Assembly: GCF_040869045.1 (NCBI RefSeq)
Contig: NC_090319.1
Span: 242,227,832 to 242,291,831 of the forward strand
Reading direction: 5' to 3'
Length of the DNA: 64,000 nt
DNA from: Eurosta solidaginis
Taxonomy: Eukaryota > Arthropoda > Insecta > Diptera > Tephritidae
Part shown: piece by piece, positions 1 through 9,958 of the stretch
Position numbering within the stretch: the first letter of the stretch is position 1
Layout of the letters: the number at the start of each line of letters is the position of its first letter
Translations under genes and position numbers: made by a program
The notes under the pieces: generated by a model
Told to the model about the DNA's origin: nothing
Databases searched by the model: none
The model's input: only the letters and a program-made list of their open reading frames with translations

Positions 1-1
1 A

Positions 2-92
2 ATCATTTCGTTAATTTGACGTTTTTAACGTTAATAAACGAAACGAAATGACTTTGTTTCGTTTATTAACGTTAATTATCGTAATGAAATGA
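2..92. repeat. AT-rich imperfect palindrome
   Basis: Two 20-base arms at 25-44 and 56-75 are perfect reverse complements around an 11-base spacer. The pairing continues less perfectly outwards to about 2 and 92, where ATCATTTCG faces a matching GAAATGAT. This could be a fold-back terminus or a remnant of an inverted-repeat transposon cut by the window edge. Confidence 0.6.
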
Positions 93-236
93 TATCGGTT
101 CGTTGGTTAAGCATGCCTGGCGTGAATAAAGAAACTAATATTTCTCTATACTATAGTATGTATACGTAAAACCAGTGCGCATTTTATCAGAGTTGCCATA
201 GTAAAATTTTATTATCAGTTATTTGTATGCAATATT

Positions 237-638
237 TTACTTTTGGCAACTCTGTTCGATCGTCATCGTGTCGTGATCACGGTCGTTAAAAAACGAGCAA
301 TGATCGGCTGATGGTGGTCCGCAAACGCATTGCAAAGGAGTATTGTTCGAGTACTCCAACATAAAGAAAATGGAACACGTAATCCAACAATTTTTGCAGG
401 GTAGTCTTGATCGAATGAGTGTCATAATACCGAATGAAAATTCGTTCGATCAGCTCTTTCGACCACAGTCGAAGATAGAATTTGTCTCATAATAGGGGCC
501 ATTAATACGAATATAATCGAACTTATTTTTATTTAATTTCTCAGTTATAGTGGTTGTTATGGAAAAGTCACATGACATCACAATATTTGCTTTCCGGAAT
601 CCCGTAAAAAAGTCATTCACTAGATAGCTTTTTAGCAA
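237..638 (-). other. Unrecognised open frame with one internal stop
   Basis: One minus-strand frame stays open over about 130 codons except for a single TGA at 447-449. An overlapping frame (about 489-292) also stays open and ends in TAA. I recognise no family motif in either. The length exceeds chance expectation only slightly for such DNA. It may be a decayed exon or transposon piece, or chance. Confidence 0.12.
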
Positions 639-832
639 TTGAACTTCCTACTAACATTCACAAAAAAAAATTCGATTTTTCTTGATATCCTATTAAGTCA
701 AAGGTAAAAAAGTAATGTTATCATTTCTCATCCAGAAGAAGGTTTCAAGCCCGAGTCGAATTTCTGTCAAAACGAAAAGGGCAACAATTTTCAGCGAGTG
801 TTCAGATTCTAGAGCGATGAAGCATCCAGCGA

Positions 833-856
833 AGGTTAGGTTAGGTTAGGTTGGGT
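833..856 (+). repeat. GGTTA repeat tail of LINE
   Basis: Three perfect GGTTA units and a degenerate one follow the 3' end of the LINE (minus orientation). A shorter, decayed version (AGGTTAGGTTATGTTTGG) is in the same position in the second copy near 10737, so the run belongs to the element and is not a chance microsatellite. Confidence 0.6.
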
Positions 857-1150
857 GGTAGCTTCCCTGATAGAGGAAGCTCACTTGGACAACATGACGG
901 TCCGTTGTGATACCACATATAATAAACTAAACTAACGGTGACGTAGATATAACTACTTAGAGAATCGTTGGGTAGCAACGATAAAGTTCCGAATGATCCC
1001 GGTCTCAACCTTGGTTAGCTCCTCGGGAGATCCAAGTGAGTCACGACCGAAATACTTTCGCCTAGTTCTGGCAAAAGCTGGGCAGTCAAGCATAAAGTGA
1101 TTTGGTGACTCCACCTCATCATCCTCCATACAGCTGCAGCAGGTGATAAT
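833..1150 (-). mobile_element. 3' end of an RNase H-type LINE (copy 1)
   Basis: Read on the minus strand this encodes the same C-terminal segment as 10839-11060: a cysteine/histidine cluster of the form CxxC..HFMLDC followed by the stretch RRKYFGRDSLGSPEEL and then a stop. Its 3' end runs into a GGTTA repeat tail. The 5' side breaks off near 1145, where the 3' tail of the jockey-like LINE begins. The element is I/LOA-like by its RNase H partner copy; the exact clade is an inference. Confidence 0.7.
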
Positions 1151-1197
1151 GTTGTTGTTGTTGTATTAACAGTGCTTCATTCAATGGGCACGACCAC

Positions 1198-2965
1198 TCA
1201 CAAATTGTCATCAAAGTCCTCCTCCGGGAGTCCACGGAAACTGGCTGTTCCAAAAGGGGAGGACAATATGGAGATGGGTTCTAGAGTAGGTTCCACATTA
1301 CAATTGAGAAGATGATTGGTGTCATGTGGGGACACATCGCATGCAGGACATGAATTACGTATGTCGGGGTTTATTCTGGACAAATAAGAGTTTAACCTGT
1401 TACAGTATGCAGAGCGATGTTGGGCCAGGGTGACTTGTGTCTCCCTTGGTAGTGTGCTTTCTTCTTCTGCAAAGTTGGGATATTGCGTATTAATAACGGG
1501 GTTCACCGGGCTCGCCCCGGCTAAGGCGTTTACCGATTCTGTGTGGGTGTGCCTTAGGGCCTGCTTATGCTTGACTGGTTCAAACGGATGTGTTGACAGA
1601 GTCTGGATCTCGTCATAGTGCTTATGGAGATTTTCCCTTAATCCCCGTGGAGGTGGTGCTAGATCAAGCAGTTGTTTGCTAGGATGTCCTGGTTAGTGAC
1701 AATTTATCAAAAACTACCTGGTCAGCATTTCGTTGTACTCTTTAATATTGAGCTCTTTGGCCTCACTATGTAGGGGGTGTTCGGGGGTCATAAGGAGACA
1801 TCCGGTGGCAGTTCTAATTGCAGCATTTTGAGAGGCCTATAGCTTTTCCAGTATACATTTTTAAGACCATGAGACCAAACTGGTGATGCGTAGCTCATGC
1901 CCAGCCGGCTAATTGCTTTGTACGTGGTTTGCAACGTTTCTTTATCTTTTCCCCAGGCGCTGCCGGAAAGCGAAGGATTTTGTTGCGACTTTGTACTTTA
2001 GATACAATTTCGGTGGCATGAGCCTTGAAGGTTAGAGTATTATCGAACGTTACCTCCATGATCTTTGGGTGACTGACAGTCTCTTATGTGACACCGACGA
2101 CGCGAACGTCCAATATTTGCGACATCTGTTCCTTCCACGTCGTAAACAGAGTGGCCGTGGATTGTGTTGGTAATAATGCCAGGTTGCGCGAGGTAAAGAA
2201 ACTGGAAAGATCGGAGAGAGAGCTATTTATTTTAGAAAGTTATTCATCAATTGAAAGGCTAGGTCCTGTAGCCACAATCGTGTAGTCGTCGACATAGGAA
2301 ATAATTGTAACTACTTCTGGTGGGGAAGGGAGTTTTGATATATAGAAGTTAAACAGAGCGGGGATAGGACACCACCCTGTGGAACCCCCTGTTTAATTTT
2401 CCTAGGTTTTTAGGTTTCGTTCCTAAATTGAACCGACGCCTGCAGACCATTCCGATAATTAGCGCTCCATCTTTTTAGAAGGGGGGGGGAAGGTGTGAGC
2501 CTTCTATGTCTTGGAGTAGTAAGCCGTGGTTGACTGTGTCAAACGCTTTTGACAGGACAAGTGCCACGAGCACTTTCCTATTATGGGGTTTTTGCTGATT
2601 TAGTCCAAAATTAATCTGAGTATTTATGGCATTGAGCGATGTGGTGTTGCTGTGAATTTTGCGGAAGATATGTTGGTGTGTGTCTAGGCGAAGATTTTCC
2701 GTGAATGGGGTGATGATAATGGATGGCACGTTGTGTTTGTGTTTATGAGCCCGTCTGTCAGGACGACGTCTTTGTCTGCAGAAGAATGCATAAGCAATTG
2801 TCGGCAAAAGGCGCTCGCGCATTTCTTTGAATCATATAAATTTTTGTCTCCGAAGGCTATAGATACATTACTGTTGTGTTTAGTTGGATTAGACAAGGAT
2901 TCGACGGTTGACCACAATTTATCAACACCCGCAGAGAAGTTGCAGTTCTTAGATACTCTTCCCAT
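1198..2965 (-). pseudogene. Degenerate LINE reverse transcriptase and C-terminal domain
   Basis: Remnants of a non-LTR reverse transcriptase in several frames. Recognisable pieces include the palm motif LVALVLSKAFDTVNHG (2530-2580), a catalytic loop reading YVDD at 2285-2296 where the sister copy has YADD, and a C-terminal domain (1198-1506) with cysteines in the pattern CPACDVSPHDTNHLLNC. Multiple frameshifts and stops separate these blocks, so no functional protein is possible. In the intact family the enzyme would copy element RNA at a nicked genomic target (target-primed reverse transcription). Confidence 0.8.
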
Positions 2966-3187
2966 TTGATACGTTTGTGTTTATTTACCAGTCGCATGAT
3001 ACCCGAGTTGAGACTCCTAATATGGAGGTCTCTGGGGTTGAGATGTCAAGCCAGGTCACGTTCTATTGCTAAGTTTACGGCTTCAGAGGAGAAATGCGGT
3101 ATGATATCAGGTATTCTACCAGCCGGAACAAAGCGTGCAGAAGCTGAAGCGATGCCCTTGCGGAACGTACGCTCGCATTACCGGACA

Positions 3188-3859
3188 TCAGTCGGAATTG
3201 GGATAGCAGCAAAAGATGGATTTGTGAATGTTGGATTGTGAGGTGATGGAATTGGCAGTCCGCTGTATTGAAAGGAGTATGGGCAGATGGTCAGAAGCTA
3301 AAGTAAATATCGGCTGCCATTCAATGCAATTTATGAATCCTGCGCTGGAGCATCGCTCTTTATCATGCAGAAATTCGTATTGTCTATTTACTCTGCTAGC
3401 TGTCAACTGGCAAGCCGGAATGCAAGAGATCGTGGTGAGCGTTGAAATCGCTAAGGATAAGGCAGTTTTCCCACAGAGTAGCATACTGATATCAGGGCGA
3501 TAGCCACTTGGACAACAGGTGGCAGGAGGAATATATGTAGATGTTCATTAATTCTAGGTCAACATCGCCTGACCGGAGGGTTATGCCTTGACTTTTTAAG
3601 GTATTATCCCTGCGGCTTATGTTAGATTGAAATAGACTATATTGCACGGTGTGATGGGTGATAAAGGCAAGGCCACCGGCATTACCCTTGTTCGATCTTG
3701 CCTGTGAATGTTGTAGCCATCGCAAGTTTGGAGGTCCGATCTGGAAATTAGCTTTGTTTCTTGAATTGCGGCTATACGGATATTATTTTCATTCATGTAG
3801 TCAACTATCTCTGCGATCTTTCCGGTTAGTCGGTTATAATTAAAATGCAGAATCTGAAG
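3188..3859 (-). pseudogene. Degenerate LINE apurinic-type endonuclease
   Basis: The minus strand reads ILHFNYNRLTGKI at the start (near 3859), then IRIAAIQETKL, a GGLAFITHH block, RSGDVDLELMNIYI, and ends with the conserved TLASDHLPILLS motif. These are the landmarks of the AP-like endonuclease that nicks the target for LINE insertion. The frame is broken at about 3485-3492, and the central catalytic GDFN block seen in copy B is missing, so the domain is dead. Confidence 0.75.
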
Positions 3860-4097
3860 TGCGTCGGGGGCACCAGAGATGGGTGAAGGCGTCTTGAAGA
3901 ATATAGGCTTTGCCGGGTGTACTGTCCGATTGCTGCTGGAGTTCCTGTTGTCGATGAGTTGAGACTAGTGTTTTGCCCGCAAGGTGCAACGGATGGACCG
4001 GTCGGACAGTGGCCGTTTCCAAGCCCAGAACATATATATGAAGGTGGCATCGGCCAAGGCATGAACTGCATTGGACCGATGTCGCGATCGTAAATGT
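3860..4097 (-). pseudogene. LINE N-terminal linker, interrupted by gypsy insertion
   Basis: This is the proline/serine-rich stretch before the endonuclease. It matches the region of copy B around 42630-42880, with coding-strand CGACATCGGTCCAATGCAG here against CGACATCCGCCCAATGCAG there. It stops at 4097 exactly where the LTR of the gypsy-like element starts, and the reading continues at 9959. Confidence 0.6.
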
Positions 4098-4556
4098 TGT
4101 AACGAATTTAGGGAAATTCCGCTTTTTCCACTTCTGCTAACGTTCGAAGCGCTAAACTGTTGAATAAATAACTCCAATATTCAATAATGCAAAATGGTCT
4201 TTATTAGACTACTTTGGGGGTACTTCACAATAACACTTATATTTCCTACTACACAGCTTGCTCTATTTTTAAACTCTCGGTTTCCTCTTTCACCCATTTC
4301 TCCTAAGTTCTAGTAATTTCGCGAACTTCATGCTTGGTTACCAGCATATACATGTATATTTGTAGTTTATGTCTATCTTATAGCCATATGCGGGTGTATG
4401 CGTGAGTACTACTTCGGCTGATGACTACATCTGTGTGTGAGTTATCCCTTCGTTGCCTTGTATGTATGTGGGTTAGTGATGATTAATGGGTTTATGTACC
4501 TTGCTTTAATGTTTTGGTTGTTGTGCATTTATTTAGTGATGTGAAAATTCGCCACA
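4098..4556 (-). repeat. 3' LTR of gypsy-like element
   Basis: This copy matches 9480-9958 along its length, including CAAAATGGTCTTTATTAGAC, ACCAGCATATACATGTATAT and the TGTGGCGAATTTTC end. The polypurine tract lies just outside at 4557-4571 (AGGTGGAGGGCAG on the coding strand). The copy is shorter by about 20 bases because of a small indel near 4225. Confidence 0.88.
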
Positions 4557-4567
4557 CTGCCCTCCAC

Positions 4568-5118
4568 CTAAGACGGATCGGACCGATCAGACAAATTTCC
4601 TGATCTAAACGCTGCCGGTCTTTCCAAATGAACCACTTTCATTTTGTTTCGAGGTTTCCCAATTATTTGTATGCGGTAAACTACATTATTAATTTGTTTC
4701 GCAACTTTGTATGGGTCTTCCCAATTACACTGCAATTTCCGTGACAAACCTTTTTTCGTTGTGGGTTGCATAGAGCACCAAATCTCCTTCCAGAAAACCT
4801 TCCGAATTAATTGCTTTATTATATCTGGTTTTCATCTTGTCACTCATAAACTTGGTTCGTTGTCTTACAATATCATGTATTTCCCTCACCTTTTCCTCCA
4901 AGACACCAGTGGATTTCTTGGCATTTCTCTCTGCATCGGCATTTATCCCAAACACCAAATCAGTTGGCGGTCGAAGTTCATTGCCAAAAATTACTTTTGC
5001 GGGGGTTTGGTCTGTTGTCTCATGCACTGCCGATCGGTAAGCCATAAAGAAAAATGGTATGCGTGTATCCCACTCTTTATGGAACATGTCCACTACTTTC
5101 CTTAAGTGCTCCTTAAAT
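4568..5118 (-). pseudogene. Integrase C-terminal part
   Basis: Two overlapping minus-strand frames encode the end of a gypsy-type integrase. The first (4725-5093) contains DMFHKEWDTRIPFFFMAYRS, TPAKVIFGNELRPPTDL and an EGFLEGDLVLY segment. The second (4568-4771) continues LQCNWEDPYKVAKQINNVVYRIQ, a GPY/F-like module, and ends SGNLSDRSDPS. One frameshift near 4740 joins them. The upstream catalytic core is 1.3 kb away at 6448-7298 because a hAT is inserted between. Confidence 0.82.
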
Positions 5119-5122
5119 GTTC

Positions 5123-5130
5123 TATTGAAT
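5123..5130. repeat. 8-bp target duplication TATTGAAT (left) of small hAT
   Basis: TATTGAAT here and at 6440-6447 flank the 5131-6439 insertion exactly. Removing one copy and the insertion joins the two integrase pieces in register. Confidence 0.9.
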
Positions 5131-5865
5131 TAGGGTCGTTGCGACGGGGAGGGGGTTGGGGGTTTAAACACCCCCCTTGCTTAAGGATCATTTGATTTTT
5201 TAGGTCATTACAATTCAAATATTTGATGTTTTATGTCTACGTTAATAAATTTCTTTATAATTCTGCTACGTATTTACTTTGTTTGTGATATTATATTTTT
5301 AATATGCAAGCATATGTATGTATGAAGTGAACACTTATATATTTTAATCATATTCTGTTTCATAATAATTCCGCAATTTATTAAATATACAAATGTACAT
5401 GTTAACTTTTACTATAATTTCATAAAAAGTTTCCTTGTAAATATGCCTAACGACCATCTACATACATATCAGAGAACAGCAAACATCGAACACAAAAACG
5501 TTCGATTACATTCGGAAACATGATCGTGTTCAATGATCCAACTTACTTAAACGAACATAATCCACATTGATTTAAAATCAACCAACTTATTTCATGCGTG
5601 AATATAATCAATTTAGACGTTTGCTCGTTTGCCTCAACCGCGATTACATTCATCGGAATGAAAAGGCAAATATTTTTAACATTTAAATAATGTTAAATTT
5701 ACAGCATTTTTTTGAAGTGTACATTTCCTATTTTGAAATATAATGCAAATTTGATATTATTTTCCATGTGGAAAACACATTATTATAATGTAATATCTAT
5801 ATTTTTTTCATGTCAAAACCACATTTCAAAAATGTAAAATTCAAATTATTTGATAAATGAAAAAT

Positions 5866-5903
5866 AATGTGTTTTTCACATTTTAAAATGTAAAAAACAC
5901 ATT
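5866..5903. repeat. 38-bp near-perfect palindrome in hAT interior
   Basis: AATGTGTTTTTCACATTTT is followed directly by its reverse complement with one mismatch and no spacer. Further short inverted pairs (ACATTATTATAATGT) lie just upstream, so the interior may include an older fold-back insert. Confidence 0.6.
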
Positions 5904-6061
5904 AGTGTTTTCTTCGTGTAGATATGACTTTTTAAGTTAAATTTTTTTCTTTTCGATCACTTTCTTTTGAAGTTTATATATAAAGCATGAATTTTACTTA
6001 TTCGTGAAGGAGGTACTTCGGTTTGTTTTTTTTATCAATTTATCTATGATTAATATTACAG

Positions 6062-6316
6062 GAATGCGATTCTCTGGCTTTTCCTAATTTTCACATGGTG
6101 TTAAAAATCTTGTGTACGCTTCCAGTAACAACGGCAACGAACGAGAGATCTTTTTCAACTCTAAGGCTGATTAAAAACTATTTGAGAAACACGATGAGTG
6201 AAAATCGATTGAATGGCTGTGCATTACTAAACATCCACCGTGATCAAATTGTTACAGTTTATGAAGTTTTAGATGAAATGGCAAAGAAAAGCCGACGCAT
6301 GCGCTTGAGTTTTTAA
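6062..6316 (+). pseudogene. hAT transposase last exon (dimerisation domain)
   Basis: This exon encodes the hAT C-terminal dimerisation region. TLPVTTATNERSFSTL, LIKNYLRNTMSENRLNG and ALLNIHRDQ follow in order, and the frame then runs to a TAA. Just upstream is a pyrimidine-rich tract and TATTACAG at 6054-6061, a plausible splice acceptor, and the frame is open from there. ZMYM1-like hAT transposases end this way. The rest of the transposase is absent, so this copy could not move by itself. The exon itself has no stop or frameshift, which suggests it is younger than the gypsy it interrupts. Confidence 0.85.
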
Positions 6317-6447
6317 TGTAACCTTTTTCATATCCTATTCTAAATACACGTACTTTAATGCTAAAGCTAAAGACAACATTTTTTTATTTATTTAACTGAA
6401 AAAAAAATTTTTTTAGGCAATTTTCTGACTACGCCCCTGTATTGAAT

Positions 6448-7298
6448 CGTTCCACCATGCCATCGGACTGAGGATGCAATGCAGTTGTCCGTGTTTTTTG
6501 AATGCCCAATGTTTTACACATTTCTTGGAATACAGCTGATTCAAAATGTATCCCTTGGTCAGAATGTAACTCCATTGGTACACCATACCTTGCAACCCAA
6601 TTGTTTATGAACACTTTTGTTACTGTTTCCGCTTTTTGATTTGGGATTGGGTATACCTCTGGCCATTTGCTAAAATATTCCATAACCACTAGTACATATT
6701 TATTTCCGCGGTTGCTAGTAGGAAATTGATATGCGGAATCCATAGCTATCCTTTCAAATAGCGCACCTGAGTTATATTGCTTCATCTGGCAATGACTTCG
6801 GGGCTTGTGCCCTTTTGCTGTGCTGCAAACCTCGCAATTGGAAATCCACTCAGTGACCGACTGACGGCAACCAACCCAATAGAATATCTGCTTAATCTTC
6901 TTGAGCGTTTTCGTGATTCCAAGATGGCCTCCACTTGACCCATTATGTAGCTCGCTGAGAACGTCAGGAATCCTTCTCCTGGGAAAAGCTATCAGTTTCT
7001 TCTTGCACTGACCATCCTCGCTCTCCCATACTCGATGCAAACAACCGGATATCAATTCGAAACTGTTCCACTGTGCCCAATATGACTTCGCAATAGGACT
7101 CTCCGCTGACATCTCCTCTCTGTTTGGTCTTTCGTTTCGTTCGAGCCCTTGCATAACATGTGACAGATCTGAATCTTCTAGCCGACACTTCCTTAGTTGT
7201 TCCATGTCCCATTTATCCGAACACATTGTAGTCATAAGCCGGAGATCTATGATGTCTTCCTTAGCCTCAGCTTTCGAACAGTGTTTGCGTTTTTCCAT
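6448..7298 (-). pseudogene. Integrase zinc-binding and catalytic core
   Basis: A continuous minus-strand frame of about 280 codons. The N-terminal HHCC zinc module is readable (LHNGSSGGHLGITK ... CEVCSTAKGHK), followed by the rve core with its acidic triad: D in IAMDSAYQFP (about 6740), D in LHSDQGIHFES (about 6555) and E in DGMVERFN (codon 6449-6451). The enzyme inserts element cDNA into the genome. The frame is cut a few bases after the catalytic Glu by the hAT. Its first codons directly follow an RT stub, so RT and RNase H are deleted. Confidence 0.88.
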
Positions 7299-7590
7299 CC
7301 TTCTTCTTCAGAAGTACCACAGGTGAGCTCCGTGGACTAGCTGATGGTTCGATTACGCCGCTGTCGCCCATTTCTTGTATGATTTGACTCACAACTTCCC
7401 GCTTCATCATTGGAACACTACGAGGAGCTTGACGGATCGGCCTCGCATCTCCAGTGTCAATTTGACGTTTCACAACGTTGGTGCGGCCTGGTTTGGTGCC
7501 ATCTTAGTCAAATCTGTTTGCGTATTTTACGATCAGCTGTTTTGTCTTACTCTGATAGTCTTCCTCTAGCACCTCCGTCCATTTCGTGAT
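7299..7590 (-). pseudogene. Reverse transcriptase N-terminal stub
   Basis: The minus strand reads RQIDTGDARPIRQAPRSVP, then EMGDSGVIEPSASPRSSPVV, then LLKKKDG. This is the universally recognisable start of a gypsy-type RT (fingers region). It ends abruptly after KKKDGKTQ, where sequence from far downstream (RNase H/integrase linker) begins, marking an internal deletion that removed the YxDD palm. A decayed linker to protease (EVLEEDYQSKTKQ) precedes it. Confidence 0.8.
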
Positions 7591-7596
7591 GTCATT

Positions 7597-8283
7597 TCAA
7601 AGATTAATCTTGCTAGATGAAACGCTTTCCTGGAGCTGTTCACAGTTAATAACTATTTCAGCTTCTTGGCATCTTCCCAATATAGCTCCTTTGGGCAGTT
7701 TGAGTGGTGACTTGAACTCATTGAGTACTCTTACCGGAATACGTCCATCTTGTTTTGTCATAGCCAAGGTTTTTCTTACAAGTATGTTCGGTGTTGATTT
7801 GTTTGCTGCCTCGAAAACCCACAATTTGTTTGTCCCACAATCTCCATCAACCTTTGCCCAGAGGACTGCTTCGGATTTTGGTGGTATGTTCTGATTCTCT
7901 TCCACCAGCACCTGTTTACTGCTGTAGCCTCTCTCGTAGCCGAAATTAAGTGGCACATCCATGTTCTTATATCGCATCGTCTTGCTTTGCATATCTATCT
8001 TGATGCCTTGGTCGATTAAGAAGTCCACTCCAATTATGATTTCATCAACAATCTCTGCCACTATAAAATTGTGTACCACCGTGATGCTCCTAATTGCGAC
8101 TTCACATGCTACTTCTCCTAGAACCGTGGTGTCTTCTCCAGTGGCTATACGCAATCTTGCTCCTTGCAATGGTCTTATCTTTTTGTTGACTAAATCCGCT
8201 CGAATGATGGAATGAGATGCACCCTTATCTACAGTCAGTAAACGTTTCTTTCCATCCCCATGTCCTCCGAGATTATGGAGCAT
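7597..8283 (-). pseudogene. Retroviral-type aspartic protease, active-site mutant
   Basis: The minus strand is open for 228 codons. The N-terminal half is a pepsin-like retroelement protease. Its active-site loop reads LLTVDKGASHS (Lys at 8224-8226), whereas the related element at 52333-52341 reads LTVDTGASHS, so the catalytic D-T-G has become D-K-G. The flap and C-terminal landmark IIGVDFLIDQGIKIDM follow. The remaining part (PPKSEAVLWAKVDG..) is the protease-RT connector. In living relatives the enzyme cuts the Gag-Pol precursor; this copy would be inactive. Confidence 0.85.
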
Positions 8284-8326
8284 TCAATTGAGGAAGTCAC
8301 CTGTCGCCCCTTGCGGCTGACTTGCT

Positions 8327-9420
8327 TTAGTTTAACGATTGAGTGGACTTGGAGATTTGCTCATCTCCTTCAGCTCTGCGTTTACGGCCACCTACATTGT
8401 TGGAACAATTGGGACCGGTGCTGCAATGACGTGCAAAGTGACCTGGGTTGCCACACTTGAAACATTTCATAACTCCGCACTTGAAACATAACATAACATT
8501 TTTCTGTTGTGATCCCCTCAGTGCTTCCAAAATTGTGTCTACCCAACCTGGCCTTTCCACTTCCACACGATAAGCTTTGTATGCTGGTTTACTCAATAGT
8601 GAGGAAGTTTCCTGAGTCAATGCATGTGACACCGTTTCTGCGAATTTTGGCTTTGGGTTTGCGTATGTGGCTCGCTTCGTTTCGGCGTCCCGTATGCCAT
8701 TTATAAAGCTCTGAATATTTACCCTTTCGGTGTATTCCACGGATGCGTCGGGATTCGCCAAATGTGCAAGCATTTCGACATCTGACGCAAACTCCTGCAA
8801 AGTCTCATTAGCTTTTTGGTGGCGGTTTTGCAACTCTATGTGTTATATCTGCTTCCTGTGTTCGCATCCGTATCGCCTCTCTAGAGCACCGATCAAAGTT
8901 TCGTAGTTATTCCGCTCTCCCTCGGGAAACGTCTGTAGGATTTCAGCAGCAGATCCTTTCCATGCCACGAATAGTGCATTTCGGATATACGTATCTCCTG
9001 TGATTCTGTCTTGGATGTTAAACGTGTCTCTTGCGATTCCAGTTGGGATGCCATATATGTCTTCTGTTTTTCCAGTTGAGTGTCCATCTTGGATGTAATC
9101 TGTGTCGACATTTCTGAAATACGTGCCTCCTGTGCTTCCATCTGTGATGGTACTGTCGATGTTTGTGCAGATATTGCAGCCAAAATTATATTCTAGTCTG
9201 TGCTCGTAACTGTCTGCGATGTTTCCTTTTTCTCTTCCATTTTTGTTATTGTCACGTCCCCACCAAGATCAAAGACATAGTCGTCCACATTAATACCTTC
9301 CGACTCCATAACCTCTCGTAGCCGTGCCTGAAGTTCTAGTTTATTGTCGGTTGTATTCATTCCACGGCTCTCCAACTCCTTCTTCAGTTGCTGGATCTTC
9401 AAATCACTCCACTTTGCCAT
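8327..9420 (-). pseudogene. Gag with SAP domain, coiled coil and zinc knuckle
   Basis: Three minus-strand frames together make a Gag. Residues 1-40 (from 9420) form a SAP-like helix-turn-helix (LKIQQLKKELESRGMNTTDNK). Next is a repetitive coiled coil rich in SQLESQET/SKMDTQ (9183-8900), then the capsid part (QNRHQKANETLQEFASDVEM, VEYTERVNIQSFINGIRD). It ends in a CCHC knuckle (CFKCGNPGHFARHC, 8423-8466). A stop at 9193-9195 and frame breaks near 8893 and 8833 inactivate it. The same protein is better preserved at 50970-52200. Confidence 0.85.
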
Positions 9421-9479
9421 GTCCCTGTTGTACTCTGTAACTCTGGAATTTATTCAACAATTCCTCTCCTGACACCAAT

Positions 9480-9958
9480 TATAACGAATTTAGGGAAATT
9501 CCGCTTTTTCCTAACGTTCGAATCGCTAAGCTGTTGAATAAATAACTCCAACGTTCAATAATGCAAAATGGTCTTTATTAGACTACTTTGAGGGTACTTC
9601 ACAATAACACTTCAAAACCAAGAGCGTGTCTAAATCAAACTGATTGCCTACTACTCAGCTTGCCCTGCTTTTATGCTCTCGGTTTCCTCGTTAACCCATT
9701 TCTCCTAAGGTCTAGTAATTTCATGAACTTCGTGCTTGGTTACCAGCATATACATGTATATTTGAAGTTTATATCTATCTTATAGCCATATGCGGGTGTA
9801 TGCGTGAGAACTACTTCGGCTGATGACTACATCTGTGAGCGAGTTATCTCTTCGTTGCCTTGTATGTATGTGGGTAAATGATGATTAATGTGTTTATGTA
9901 GCTTGCTTTAATGTTTTTGTTGTTGTGCATTTATTTAGTGATGTGAAAATTCGCCACA
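9480..9958 (-). repeat. 5' LTR of gypsy-like element
   Basis: This copy pairs with the LTR at 4098-4556. Its inner edge is followed in element orientation by AATTGGTGTCAGGAGAGGAA (9479 downward), in primer-binding-site position. The related element at 50911 has TTGGTGGCAGAAGAGGAA at the same place. I cannot assign the priming tRNA with confidence. Confidence 0.85.

Larger units (their letters stand above)
1151..4097 (-). mobile_element. Jockey-like LINE copy A, 3' part
   Basis: The minus strand carries, in order from high to low coordinate, the endonuclease, RT and C-terminal cysteine domain of a non-LTR retrotransposon. It ends at 1151 in a short GTT (CAA on the coding strand) tail. It is colinear with the better copy at 41.99-45.60 kb. 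The 5' part continues at 9959-10560 across the gypsy insertion. Compared with copy B it lacks a stretch between endonuclease and RT but retains the RT-C-terminal middle that copy B has lost. Confidence 0.85.
5131..6439 (+). mobile_element. Small hAT element inserted in integrase
   Basis: Imperfect terminal inverted repeats are seen: TAGGGTCGTTGCGAC at the left end, and CAGGGGCGTAGTCAG reading in from the right end. Eight-base target duplications flank it. It is internally deleted: about 0.9 kb of non-coding AT-rich DNA precedes a single transposase exon. A 38-bp perfect palindrome sits at 5866-5903. Confidence 0.88.
4098..9958 (-). mobile_element. Gypsy-like LTR retrotransposon, nested and broken
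   Basis: Two LTRs face the same way (4098-4556 and 9480-9958), starting TGTGGCGAATTTTC and ending ..TTCGTTACA (TATA in the 5' LTR) in element orientation. Between them on the minus strand lie gag, protease, an RT stub and integrase in normal gypsy order. Most of RT and RNase H is missing at a junction near 7298, and a hAT sits in the integrase. The flanks are LINE copy A on both sides. The probable 4-bp target duplication is ATAT/ACAT in LINE orientation, with one mismatch. Confidence 0.88.

Noticed and set aside
833..856. GGTTA run as a telomere or interstitial telomeric site
   Set aside because: Only three perfect units, placed exactly at a LINE 3' end and seen again in decayed form at the second copy, so it is an element tail.
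4098..9958. An envelope gene making this an endogenous retrovirus
   Set aside because: After the integrase end (4568) only the polypurine tract and LTR follow. There is no room for env in either gypsy-like element.
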